This document shows positions 34,664-40,856 of a stretch of 40,856 nucleotides of DNA, one piece after another. This DNA comes from Leyella stercorea. GTDB taxonomy: Bacteria > Bacteroidota > Bacteroidia > Bacteroidales > Bacteroidaceae. The notes beneath the pieces are model-generated. The model did not search any database and was not told where the DNA came from. It saw only the letters and a program-made list of their open reading frames with translations. The stretch is from positions 1-40,856 of the forward strand of contig NZ_JADYTS010000023.1 of NCBI RefSeq assembly GCF_021531355.1, given 5' to 3'. How positions within the stretch are numbered: position 1 is the first letter of the stretch; each line of letters opens with the position of its first letter. A program made the translations under genes and the position numbers.

Positions 34664-35469
34664 ACATAAACGAACTTGGCGAGGATCTTGAACAGCAGTT
34701 CGGCAAGCCTCGCAACATAACAGAAGAGAACGTTAGGTTCATGCTTTCGCTCATAAAGGAAGAATTTGATGGAACGAAAGTGAACGAAAATATCGAAAAG
34801 CCAAGTCTTGAAGCCTTCGGCATGACCATTCTTGCTGTTATGTCATACCAAACTACACCTTGGGAAGAATTGGCAAAGAAACCTTCAATCCGCAAGACAC
34901 TCAAATATATTGCCATTAGAGGAAACGACCATTATGACGAGATGGAGGCATTGACCAAGGAACTGATACGGAAGCACTTTGATGGCATAACCCAAAAGAT
35001 GGTATTAGGGTTCTTGAAGATTATTCGTGGGGTGTCGAATGAAGAACGTCCGACCAAACTTATTGAATATACTCCATTCGCAGCCCAATACTATGCTATC
35101 CAGTACGGACTTCACCAGCTTATCAGAGGTGAACATCCAGATGATGCAGCCGTCATTATCCATTGTGCAATAGAGGACGGCATATTGTTTCCTACAATTC
35201 CTCGCAGTCTGCTGGTCGATGAGTTCAACCTGAAGAAAAGTAGTTTCGACAAGTATTTCAGCAAATATCATATAAACTTGGAGTACGAGTCCGATGCCGT
35301 CAAGAAACAGGTTGAGGAGAAAATCAAGTATCACAGAAGGTCTTTACGAAATGCCATAGGCTACAATGTCACCGATGAGAACAAGGTGTACTTCTACGAC
35401 CGCAAATTAGGACGCGAGAACTTCCTTTCTATGATTATTGCATATTGTCGCAGCATATTTCGTTTCTGA
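34660..35469 (+). CDS. Third protein of the AbiE-like operon, unrecognised
   Basis: This 269-residue protein matches nothing I can name. It is predicted mostly alpha-helical, acidic in the first 60 residues and basic near the C terminus (KQVEEKIKYHRRSLRN). It has no signal peptide, no membrane segment and no recognisable nuclease or nucleotide-binding motif. Candidate conserved spots are HPDDAAVIIHCAIEDG near 158-173 and FDKYFSKYHINLEYES near 202-217. Its start overlaps the AbiEii-like stop by ATGA and a terminator follows, so it is a deliberate third member of the cassette, possibly a regulator or partner of the toxin. Confidence 0.8.
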   Translation: MNINELGEDLEQQFGKPRNITEENVRFMLSLIKEEFDGTKVNENIEKPSLEAFGMTILAVMSYQTTPWEELAKKPSIRKTLKYIAIRGNDHYDEMEALTKELIRKHFDGITQKMVLGFLKIIRGVSNEERPTKLIEYTPFAAQYYAIQYGLHQLIRGEHPDDAAVIIHCAIEDGILFPTIPRSLLVDEFNLKKSSFDKYFSKYHINLEYESDAVKKQVEEKIKYHRRSLRNAIGYNVTDENKVYFYDRKLGRENFLSMIIAYCRSIFRF

Positions 35470-35488
35470 CAATCTGCTACCATTTACA

Positions 35489-35530
35489 ATCCTTAGCCAA
35501 ACGCAGAACAGCATTTGGCTAAGGATTTTT
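35489..35530 (+). terminator. Terminator of the AbiE-like operon
   Basis: ATCCTTAGCCAAA (35489-35501) pairs perfectly with TTTGGCTAAGGAT (35514-35526), followed by T4. It closes the three-gene cassette. Confidence 0.88.
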
Positions 35531-35625
35531 GATGTTGTCACGTTAATTCCATTAACAAAGAGTAGTCAATAGTAGTCGCATCCTACTGCCTATTCAAATC
35601 TCATCGAGAGCCGTCAAAAGCCATA

Positions 35626-35677
35626 TACCTTTGCACCGTCAATCCGACAAACCAGCGGATTGGCGGTGTTCCTTTTT
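35626..35677 (+). promoter_or_regulatory. Promoter followed at once by an attenuator-like hairpin
   Basis: TACCTTTG (35626-35633) is a -7 element. From the next base, CACCGTCAATCCG (35634-35646) pairs with CGGATTGGCGGTG (35656-35668; one G-T pair), followed by TTCCTTTTT. This has the form of an intrinsic terminator at the very start of the transcript of the HTH gene, suggesting attenuation or a short RNA. No good -33 was seen. Confidence 0.55.
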
Positions 35678-35751
35678 ATCACGCTGTGAGAAAGAGCATC
35701 CTGGTTTACGAACAAGACAGCGTATGTATAACGAATAACAAAAGAAAAAAT

Positions 35752-36159
35752 ATGGTTGACATCATGTCATTGACACAAATGGGAGGAAAGGTTGCGCTTA
35801 CCGTTACTACCGAAGATCTTCACCACTTTGCCAATATGCTATTGGCACAATCACGCAAGGAATGGGAGGATCAAATGACATCCTCTCATAATGAAGAACC
35901 AGAGGAAACCTTTCTTACAACAGAGGAGGTTTGCAAAATTTTCAATGTATGTCCTGCTACCCTATGGCAGTGGCATCGCACAGGCTACTTGCAACACATC
36001 AAGTTTGGCAACAAGAATATGTACCCTGCCTCGGCAGTCAAAGCCATTACCCACGCTCGATCCATGAACGAAACAGTTGTAGGCTATTGCAAACGGAAGA
36101 GTAAAGTGGACAAGAACTTGCCTAATGCTTACGACAACGATAGTAAAGAGAGCGTATGA
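35752..36159 (+). CDS. Helix-turn-helix protein of the mobile element (excisionase-like)
   Basis: This protein has 135 residues from the ATG at 35752 (MVDIMSLTQMGG); the frame is open back to 35686, so the start is uncertain. The DNA-binding part is FLTTEEVCKIFNVCPATLWQWHRTGYLQHIKFGNKNMYPASAV (in segments about 54-97), the MerR/excisionase-type winged helix common in Bacteroidetes mobile elements. A basic tail follows (CKRKSKVDKN). It probably controls excision or the downstream mobilization genes. Its stop overlaps the next start by ATGA. Confidence 0.85.
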   Translation: MVDIMSLTQMGGKVALTVTTEDLHHFANMLLAQSRKEWEDQMTSSHNEEPEETFLTTEEVCKIFNVCPATLWQWHRTGYLQHIKFGNKNMYPASAVKAITHARSMNETVVGYCKRKSKVDKNLPNAYDNDSKESV

Positions 36160-36665
36160 CGTATATAGAATACATGAACCAGCTTTGGCGTTCTGCTTTG
36201 TTGTCGCCAATGCCAGCGAGTGAGATAGCCTTGTTTGCCTACCTTGTGAACGAGAGCAACAAGCGGTATTGGAAAATGCCGTTTGCGTGCTCCACAACAA
36301 GAATATGTGAAGACTTGCGCCTTTCAAGGCAAACTGTCATCACGGCACGGAAGCATCTATCCGAGCGAAAACTTATCGCTTTTACAGAAGGCAAATCCCG
36401 CCATCTACCGTCCAATTACACACTGCTTGAATGGACAGATAACTTGACAGTAGGCTTGACGGATAACTTGACGCATGGTTTGACACAGGACTTGACACAT
36501 ATTAAAGATAAAGACAAACACCAAAGCAAAGATTCTTTTATAAAGGGAAGGTGTGAGATTTTTGACAGTAAAAACGGAGGTGTATATGGAAATAGCAAAC
36601 GAAAAGAAAATCGCAGGACTTGTCCAGTTCCTGCGGAAGGGACGGACTATGACGGGGCGTTTTAA
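36156..36665 (+). CDS. Winged-helix replication/regulatory protein of the mobile element
   Basis: In this 169-residue protein, residues about 8-95 form a winged helix resembling the N-terminal domain of replication-initiator or primosomal proteins: EIALFAYLVNESNKRYW, STTRICEDLRLSRQTVITARKHLSER. Residues 93-114 contain a degenerate repeat NLTVGLTDNLTHGLTQDLTH. The last ~27 residues are encoded in DNA that also encodes the start of the DnaC-like gene in another frame, so the C terminus looks recent or shifted. With the DnaC-like neighbour it may form an initiator/helicase-loader pair for plasmid-like replication of the excised element (inference). Confidence 0.75.
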   Translation: MTYIEYMNQLWRSALLSPMPASEIALFAYLVNESNKRYWKMPFACSTTRICEDLRLSRQTVITARKHLSERKLIAFTEGKSRHLPSNYTLLEWTDNLTVGLTDNLTHGLTQDLTHIKDKDKHQSKDSFIKGRCEIFDSKNGGVYGNSKRKENRRTCPVPAEGTDYDGAF

Positions 36666-37302
36666 ACTGCCTATGTTGGAGGAGCAGGCATACGAATATC
36701 TTCTGGCTGCATATATCATGGAAGTACAGCTCCGCTATCGCAGGTTTATCTATAATGGTTTTGTTGAAGAGCAACTCAAACAGGTAGCCAATTGCCTGAC
36801 TGCAAACACTGCAAAGTTCGGAATCGTTCTATGTGGCGGATGCGGCAACGGCAAGACCACTATGCTCAAGGCATTGCAGAACCTTGTCAGACGATTGGAA
36901 ATCCTAAAACCGAACCTATCGCCTAATGCTGGACATAGTTCTGATAACTACTATAATTTTACCATTGTCAATGCCATGCAGATTGTGCAAATCCGCAAGA
37001 CGGACTATAATAAGTTTTGCAAATTGGCGGAAGCTGATATATTAGGTATAGACGATATTGGTACTGAACCTGCTGAAGTGCATGACTACGGCAATTTCAT
37101 TTATCCCATCAAGGAACTCTTGGCTATGCGGTATGACGCACAACTGTTCACGGTCTTCACAACGAACCTTGAACCAAAGGATATCCGTCAACGATATGGC
37201 GACCGCATTGCCGACCGACTCAACGAGATGATGACAAAGGTGGTCTATCGTAATCTAACCTACCGGACAGAAAATGCACATATGGCGTACAGTCAAGGAT
37301 AG
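36586..37302 (+). CDS. DnaC/IstB-like AAA+ ATPase
   Basis: This is a 238-residue ATPase with Walker A CGGCGNGKTT (83-92), Walker B ADILGIDDIG (150-159) and a sensor-like VFTTNLEPKDIRQRYGDRIADRL motif (TTNLEPKDIRQRYG) near the C terminus, as in helicase loaders and IstB proteins. The start is the ATG at 36586, preceded at 5 bp by GGAGG (36576-36580), an unusual clear Shine-Dalgarno for Bacteroidetes. It overlaps the upstream gene by 80 bp in a different frame. With no transposase partner nearby, a replication role for the mobile element is more likely than transposition. Confidence 0.85.
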   Translation: MEIANEKKIAGLVQFLRKGRTMTGRFKLPMLEEQAYEYLLAAYIMEVQLRYRRFIYNGFVEEQLKQVANCLTANTAKFGIVLCGGCGNGKTTMLKALQNLVRRLEILKPNLSPNAGHSSDNYYNFTIVNAMQIVQIRKTDYNKFCKLAEADILGIDDIGTEPAEVHDYGNFIYPIKELLAMRYDAQLFTVFTTNLEPKDIRQRYGDRIADRLNEMMTKVVYRNLTYRTENAHMAYSQG

Positions 37303-37325
37303 AGGCAGTCTTTCGTGAGGGAGCC

Positions 37326-37410
37326 GACTTTTTACAAAAGTCCATGAACATAATAGGGACTTTTAGATTCACCTGCTGACACTGTTCACTTAAAAAGTCC
37401 TTCTATTATG
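37326..37410. other. Candidate oriT with inverted repeats
   Basis: Just upstream of the relaxase gene lie a GACTTTT/AAAAGTC hairpin (about 37326-37342) and a larger AT-rich inverted repeat. In the latter, CATAATAGGGACTTTTA (37349-37365) pairs imperfectly with the segment 37391-37410 ending CTATTATG. Origins of transfer for MobV relaxases typically lie next to the mob gene and contain such repeats. The nick site is not identifiable by eye. Confidence 0.5.
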
Positions 37411-37487
37411 CTCAGGCTCCGCCCGAGACCTGCTGCCATTATACCGAGTTACGCCTTTTACAATGTACAACAAGACAGAAATACAAT

Positions 37488-39530
37488 ATGCAAAGCAACA
37501 TACCACGTGCCGCTATCCATGTCGGCAAAGACAAGAAATCTTTCTCCGCCCAAGTGGGTAATGAGGCGGAACGCAGAGGTTGGGACGAGAATGTTTATCG
37601 GTTGAAGAATGCCGATAAGGACAAGAACAACCATTATAATTTCTCTCGCAAGAATCTCAATTTTGAAATCGTCAGAGGCGGAAAGTTTGTTCCGCTTGGA
37701 TCAAACCCTATTCCACTCCACGAGCGCATTCAGATGCGTCTTGATGAATTGGGCTTCAAGCCATACATGGATGCCAGGCATCCCGACCAAGTATCAAAGA
37801 ATAGTCCGAACTGCACTGTCGGCATGATATTCAGTGGCGACCATGACGTGCTGTACAACCTCGCCTTTGGCAACCAAAGGATAGACACTGCCAATTCTGA
37901 TGCAGACCATAGCCACATCGTATTGCAACAAGGCATTTATAAATGGGCAAAGAATACCTACGACTTTGCCTGTCGCAAATGGGGCGAGGAGAATATTATC
38001 AGCTTTGCAGTCCATTGTGACGAAACAAGTATCCATGCCCATGTGCAGACTATTCCTGCGGAGAAAGTCAAGAAACGTGGACGCATCGGCAGCAAGTATG
38101 TCAACAAGAACAATCCCGACATAGTGCTTTCAACTAAAGAATGGAGAGCATTACCCAAAGAGAAGCGAGACAACTACACCAAGCATACTGCCTCAAAGGA
38201 TTATGTTGAGCGTGTGTCTTATGCCAGGGTGTGGGGAGAGACGAGAAAAGCAAAGTCGGAATATCTCTCGCAACTTCATACAGACTATCACAATGAGGTT
38301 GGCCGCAAGTATGGTCTTGCACGCGGTATCCCTTACAATGAATTGTCCGAGGAGGAAAAACGAGGACGAAGGCATAAGAACAAAGTCGTTCTTGAAGCCG
38401 AGCGACAGGCGAAAGCTGCTCTTGAAAAGGTAGAGAAATACGCTGTTCTTGCCACTATTGACAAGCAAGAGCTCACCTTCCCTCTTCTCAATATCAAGAC
38501 ACCCGTTCAAGAGGCAATGGATGCCGTTAAGAAAGAACTTGCCATTCCTATTCCTGCACTTATCGGACAAAAGGCGTGGCGTGAGGAGCGGACAACAAGC
38601 ATCAATGATGCTATCAAGGCTCTTGTAACCGCCATCAATGTTGAACGTAACAAGCAGAATAATGGTATACGAGCATCTGTCAACAAAACTTACACTTACT
38701 ATATGCAGAATCTCAACAAACTGATTGTAGAGAACAAGGCATTGCAGAATGAGAATGAAGCGCTAAAGGCTGAAAATGCAAAAGTGAAGCAACGCATATC
38801 GCAACTTGACGAGAACGCAGTCAGACGAGTAACCGCTCAAAAGGATGCCGTTATTGAAAGGCTCAACACCCATTTTGTCTCAAAAAACGAGGACATTACA
38901 AGACTCAAGACTGATTACAATACTTTATGGGAGAAATACAAAATATTGGTTCTTCAATGGAACGACTTGACAAAGCAGCCTGAAATAATTGAAGCTGTTA
39001 AACGTGTGGAAGAACGCAAGGAGCAAGAAGCGGAGGCAAAACGTTTGGAACAGGCAAGACAAGACAGATACCAAGGTGTACTTGACCGATTCATCAACGA
39101 AGGTCATGAACAGCTCAAAGCCTTTTCGCAATCAAGCAGAATAGATTTCGATGAGAAAGAAGCCAAAGCAATCTATTATGGTATTATGGCTACTGCCACA
39201 AAATCCAACATTGCGCTTCGCTCTCTACAAGGAGCAAAGTTTGCCGTTGAAAGATTTCTCGCGAGCATGGATTGGAATGGTTGTGGCAACTATCGGAGAG
39301 AATGTGTCGCACACTGGACAAAACTCTTTGCTACCGATGAGGTTGTTTATACCGAACCCATCATTCAGAACTTCCTTTCGTTCATTGATTACATGTCGTG
39401 CAGCGCAGATACATACGTTTCACTCGGTGGCTCCAATGGTTGTGCTGACCAACTTACAAATTGGGACGGAACACAGAAGCTGGGGTTAGGAGCACCATCA
39501 AAAAAGAAACTACAAGGTTTATCCAGATAA
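37488..39530 (+). CDS. MobV-family relaxase (Mob/Pre plasmid recombination protein)
   Basis: This is the DNA-nicking transesterase that starts conjugative mobilization. The 680-residue protein has the Mob/Pre relaxase domain in the first ~250 residues with the metal-binding motif HCDETSIHAH (H176, D178, E179, H183, H185), the MobV form of HxDExxPHxH. A long coiled coil follows (about 395-510; NKLIVENKALQNENEALKAE), then a C-terminal domain of unknown role. Being mobilizable but without a type IV secretion system in the window, the element needs a helper conjugative element. Confidence 0.93.
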   Translation: MQSNIPRAAIHVGKDKKSFSAQVGNEAERRGWDENVYRLKNADKDKNNHYNFSRKNLNFEIVRGGKFVPLGSNPIPLHERIQMRLDELGFKPYMDARHPDQVSKNSPNCTVGMIFSGDHDVLYNLAFGNQRIDTANSDADHSHIVLQQGIYKWAKNTYDFACRKWGEENIISFAVHCDETSIHAHVQTIPAEKVKKRGRIGSKYVNKNNPDIVLSTKEWRALPKEKRDNYTKHTASKDYVERVSYARVWGETRKAKSEYLSQLHTDYHNEVGRKYGLARGIPYNELSEEEKRGRRHKNKVVLEAERQAKAALEKVEKYAVLATIDKQELTFPLLNIKTPVQEAMDAVKKELAIPIPALIGQKAWREERTTSINDAIKALVTAINVERNKQNNGIRASVNKTYTYYMQNLNKLIVENKALQNENEALKAENAKVKQRISQLDENAVRRVTAQKDAVIERLNTHFVSKNEDITRLKTDYNTLWEKYKILVLQWNDLTKQPEIIEAVKRVEERKEQEAEAKRLEQARQDRYQGVLDRFINEGHEQLKAFSQSSRIDFDEKEAKAIYYGIMATATKSNIALRSLQGAKFAVERFLASMDWNGCGNYRRECVAHWTKLFATDEVVYTEPIIQNFLSFIDYMSCSADTYVSLGGSNGCADQLTNWDGTQKLGLGAPSKKKLQGLSR

Positions 39531-39539
39531 TGGCAATGA

Positions 39540-39576
39540 GAGGCGATTTGTAGCGTTAATTACCACAAATCGCCTC
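39540..39576. terminator. Stem-loop after the relaxase gene
   Basis: GAGGCGATTTGT (39540-39551) pairs perfectly with ACAAATCGCCTC (39565-39576) around a 13-nt loop. There is no T-run, so termination would be weak; it could also be part of the element's end. Confidence 0.55.
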
Positions 39577-39646
39577 AAATTACAGAAATGTGATGCTAGA
39601 AGTAAAGATTTCCAATTATTTATTCTTTCGTCTGAATAAGATTTCC

Positions 39647-39654
39647 TACTTTTG
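39647..39654 (+). promoter_or_regulatory. -7 element for the UpxY-like gene
   Basis: TACTTTTG matches TAnnTTTG, about 68 bp upstream of the TTG start. A small GTCAAT/ATTGAC palindrome (39658-39670) lies at the start of the leader. Confidence 0.5.
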
Positions 39655-39721
39655 TGGTCAATAATTGACAATTCTATCAAAAGAAAGTCTATTGGTTTAA
39701 TCTAACCTCTGAGCAATAACA

Positions 39722-40492
39722 TTGGAAGATAACACCAAACAGCCTCCAACAGCTGACGCTTCATTGTATAATGGGCAGCCTACCGACACAGGCTCATCGT
39801 GTCCAAGTGCAAGACTTACCTCTTGCACGCCCTCCATCTCAAAGGACAAAGGTGGGGTGTCGGTAGAGAATGTGCCTTCTGAAAACAAGCAATGGTTTGT
39901 CCTGCGAGTTTCGTATGGACGTATCATCAAGGCAAAAGCTTTCGTCGAAGCTAAAGAATTGGAATGTTATGTTCCTTTAAGATACAAAGAGATTCGAAAA
40001 CAAGGTAAAAAGCGAATCATCACTGAGCCTCTTCTCCCGTCATTTCTCTTTGTTCATGCCTCAGCAAAACAAGTTGATTCACTTTTGCAAGACAAGAGCA
40101 TCAAGCCTCTTGAAAATATAGCTTTGTTGAGTTACTATTACGACCATACCTCACATTGTGAAAAATCGCCGACCAAGAATCCTCCACTTGTCATTTCGGA
40201 CTCCGTTATGGATAATTTCATTCGCTTAACCTCCATACATAATCCTCATATCATCCCAGTTACTTCAGAGAACATCAAATACAAGTTAGGGGATGAAGTA
40301 GTGATTACAGAGGGTGAGTTTAAGGATATACGTGGCAGGGTGGCAAGAATTGGTGGACAGCAGAGAGTCTTGGTAGAATTGTTTGATGGGTGCTTGGTGG
40401 CTACTGCGTATGTGCCTGCATCTTGCGTTGATAAAACCATAAAAATCTTACAAAAAGAAGGATTTCGATTTCAAGCAAATATAGATAAGTAA
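39722..40492 (+). CDS. UpxY-family (NusG-like) transcription antiterminator
   Basis: This 256-residue NusG-like protein has WFVLRVSYGRIIKAKAF starting near 58, YVPLRYKEI, PLLPSFLFVHA near 105, and a C-terminal KOW-like motif DEVVITEGEFKDIRGRVARI near 193-212. This is the pattern of the UpxY antiterminators that allow transcription of Bacteroidales capsular and exopolysaccharide operons. The start codon is TTG (39722-39724); no internal Met precedes the NusG domain, and the first ~57 residues are Ser/Thr/Pro-rich and unlike the family. A polysaccharide locus is expected beyond the right edge. Confidence 0.88.
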   Translation: MEDNTKQPPTADASLYNGQPTDTGSSCPSARLTSCTPSISKDKGGVSVENVPSENKQWFVLRVSYGRIIKAKAFVEAKELECYVPLRYKEIRKQGKKRIITEPLLPSFLFVHASAKQVDSLLQDKSIKPLENIALLSYYYDHTSHCEKSPTKNPPLVISDSVMDNFIRLTSIHNPHIIPVTSENIKYKLGDEVVITEGEFKDIRGRVARIGGQQRVLVELFDGCLVATAYVPASCVDKTIKILQKEGFRFQANIDK

Positions 40493-40725
40493 AAGCACAT
40501 TCTATTTGCAAAGGTATGGAAGAGAACACGAGCATAGTTCATACAACTTGCAGACTAATTCTTGAACATTAGAAACTATAATAATGACAAACGGTTTGTT
40601 TACCTAAAACATTGGTAAAATAGTGCACTTACCGTTTACAGCGTGTGATTTTTTATAAAAATATACCCATATGTAGAATAAAGTATGCACTATATTTATT
40701 CCGTGGGAATGCAAAAAAAGAATCT
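40493..40725. other. AT-rich leader region downstream of the UpxY-like gene
   Basis: No gene is recognised in this stretch. It contains palindromic pieces: ACAAACGGTTTGT near 40589, TTTACC/GGTAAA around 40600-40618, and AAACGGT echoed by ACCGTTT near 40630. It could be a long 5' leader for the expected polysaccharide operon or a regulatory site. Confidence 0.3.
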
Positions 40726-40824
40726 ATGTACGAATCATTCCAACCAGATTATGAAGGTGCGAAAGTTTTCTACGAGAATCTTTGGCTCACCCGTAAAACC
40801 CTGTGTTTACCCAAAGATCATTGA
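40726..40824 (+). CDS. Very small ORF, possibly a gene fragment
   Basis: A 32-codon frame starting ATG (40726) reads MYESFQPDYEGAKVFYENLW then LTRKTLCLPKDH and stops with TGA. Composition is protein-like (aromatic and acidic residues near the start), but no family is recognised. It could be the preserved start of a disrupted gene or a leader ORF. It is the only coding-like signal after the UpxY-like gene before the window ends. Confidence 0.25.
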   Translation: MYESFQPDYEGAKVFYENLWLTRKTLCLPKDH

Positions 40825-40856
40825 TAGTCTGTAGAGGAAGAAGTCGATATCAACAA

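Noticed and set aside
35686..35751. A longer start for the excisionase-like protein
   Set aside because: The family-like sequence begins at the later Met, and the extra codons follow closely on the leader hairpin; kept only as uncertainty.
36586..37302. The DnaC-like ATPase as IstB of an insertion sequence
   Set aside because: No IstA transposase or terminal inverted repeats are adjacent; the context is the replication/mobilization module.
30211..39530. A complete conjugative element
   Set aside because: There are no type IV secretion (tra) genes, coupling protein or ATPase of that class; only relaxase and mobilization-type genes are seen, so it is mobilizable at most.
39600..39720. An invertible promoter in front of the UpxY-like gene
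   Set aside because: The promoter is not bracketed by a matching pair of inverted repeats; the only clear stem-loop (39540-39576) lies entirely upstream of it.

Overview
The window looks like Bacteroidales chromosome, most likely from a Prevotella-type member (inference). The evidence is promoters of the Bacteroidetes form TAnnTTTG with an upstream TTG/TTTG about 19-20 bp away, a general absence of Shine-Dalgarno sequences, a three-gene FrdCAB/SdhCAB quinol:fumarate reductase operon, Bacteroidetes-style fusion proteins, and an UpxY-type antiterminator. No rRNA, tRNA or CRISPR array was recognised.

Positions 1-28.8 kb are core chromosome. The left part is mostly minus-strand housekeeping genes: rdgB, lgt, ychF, a glutamine-amidotransferase/dipeptidase fusion, an Lrp regulator, an MsbA-like ABC exporter, miaB, a GNAT/nitrilase fusion and a TrmH-type methyltransferase. 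Next come a hemolysin III-type membrane protein (+), polA (-), a polyprenyl diphosphate synthase (+), a four-helix-bundle protein inside palindromic repeats (-), then deoC, a MazG-like hydrolase, a small membrane protein, dtd, uvrC, apt and mnmG (all -). The fumarate reductase operon (+) closes this part. The rdgB-lgt intergenic region carries eleven DnaA-box-like 9-mers in about 400 bp, five of them strict TTATNCACA. Two perfect 14-bp parS-like sites flank apt. Together they suggest an origin-proximal region, although most genes here are transcribed toward the DnaA cluster. A probable free-standing small RNA lies between dtd and uvrC, with promoter, stem-loops and terminator.

Positions 28.9-39.6 kb are accessory DNA. 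They open with a 5' fragment of a group II intron that has lost its reverse transcriptase and 3' domains, then a small exported protein. Next is a probable integrative mobilizable element: two tandem tyrosine recombinases, a self-contained three-gene AbiE-like cassette (DUF6088/AbiEi-like protein, AbiEii-like nucleotidyltransferase, and an unrecognised third protein, all joined by ATGA overlaps), an HTH gene behind an attenuator-like leader, a winged-helix protein, a DnaC-like ATPase, an oriT-like inverted repeat region and a MobV relaxase.

Positions 39.6-40.86 kb hold an UpxY/NusG-like antiterminator that starts at TTG, which suggests a surface polysaccharide locus beyond the right edge. Intergenic DNA throughout is rich in palindromic repeat families: 'aattcaaaa'-type, GGCTATGGCG-type nested palindromes, a 22-bp tandem palindrome array, and AAGCC/GGGCCT foldbacks.
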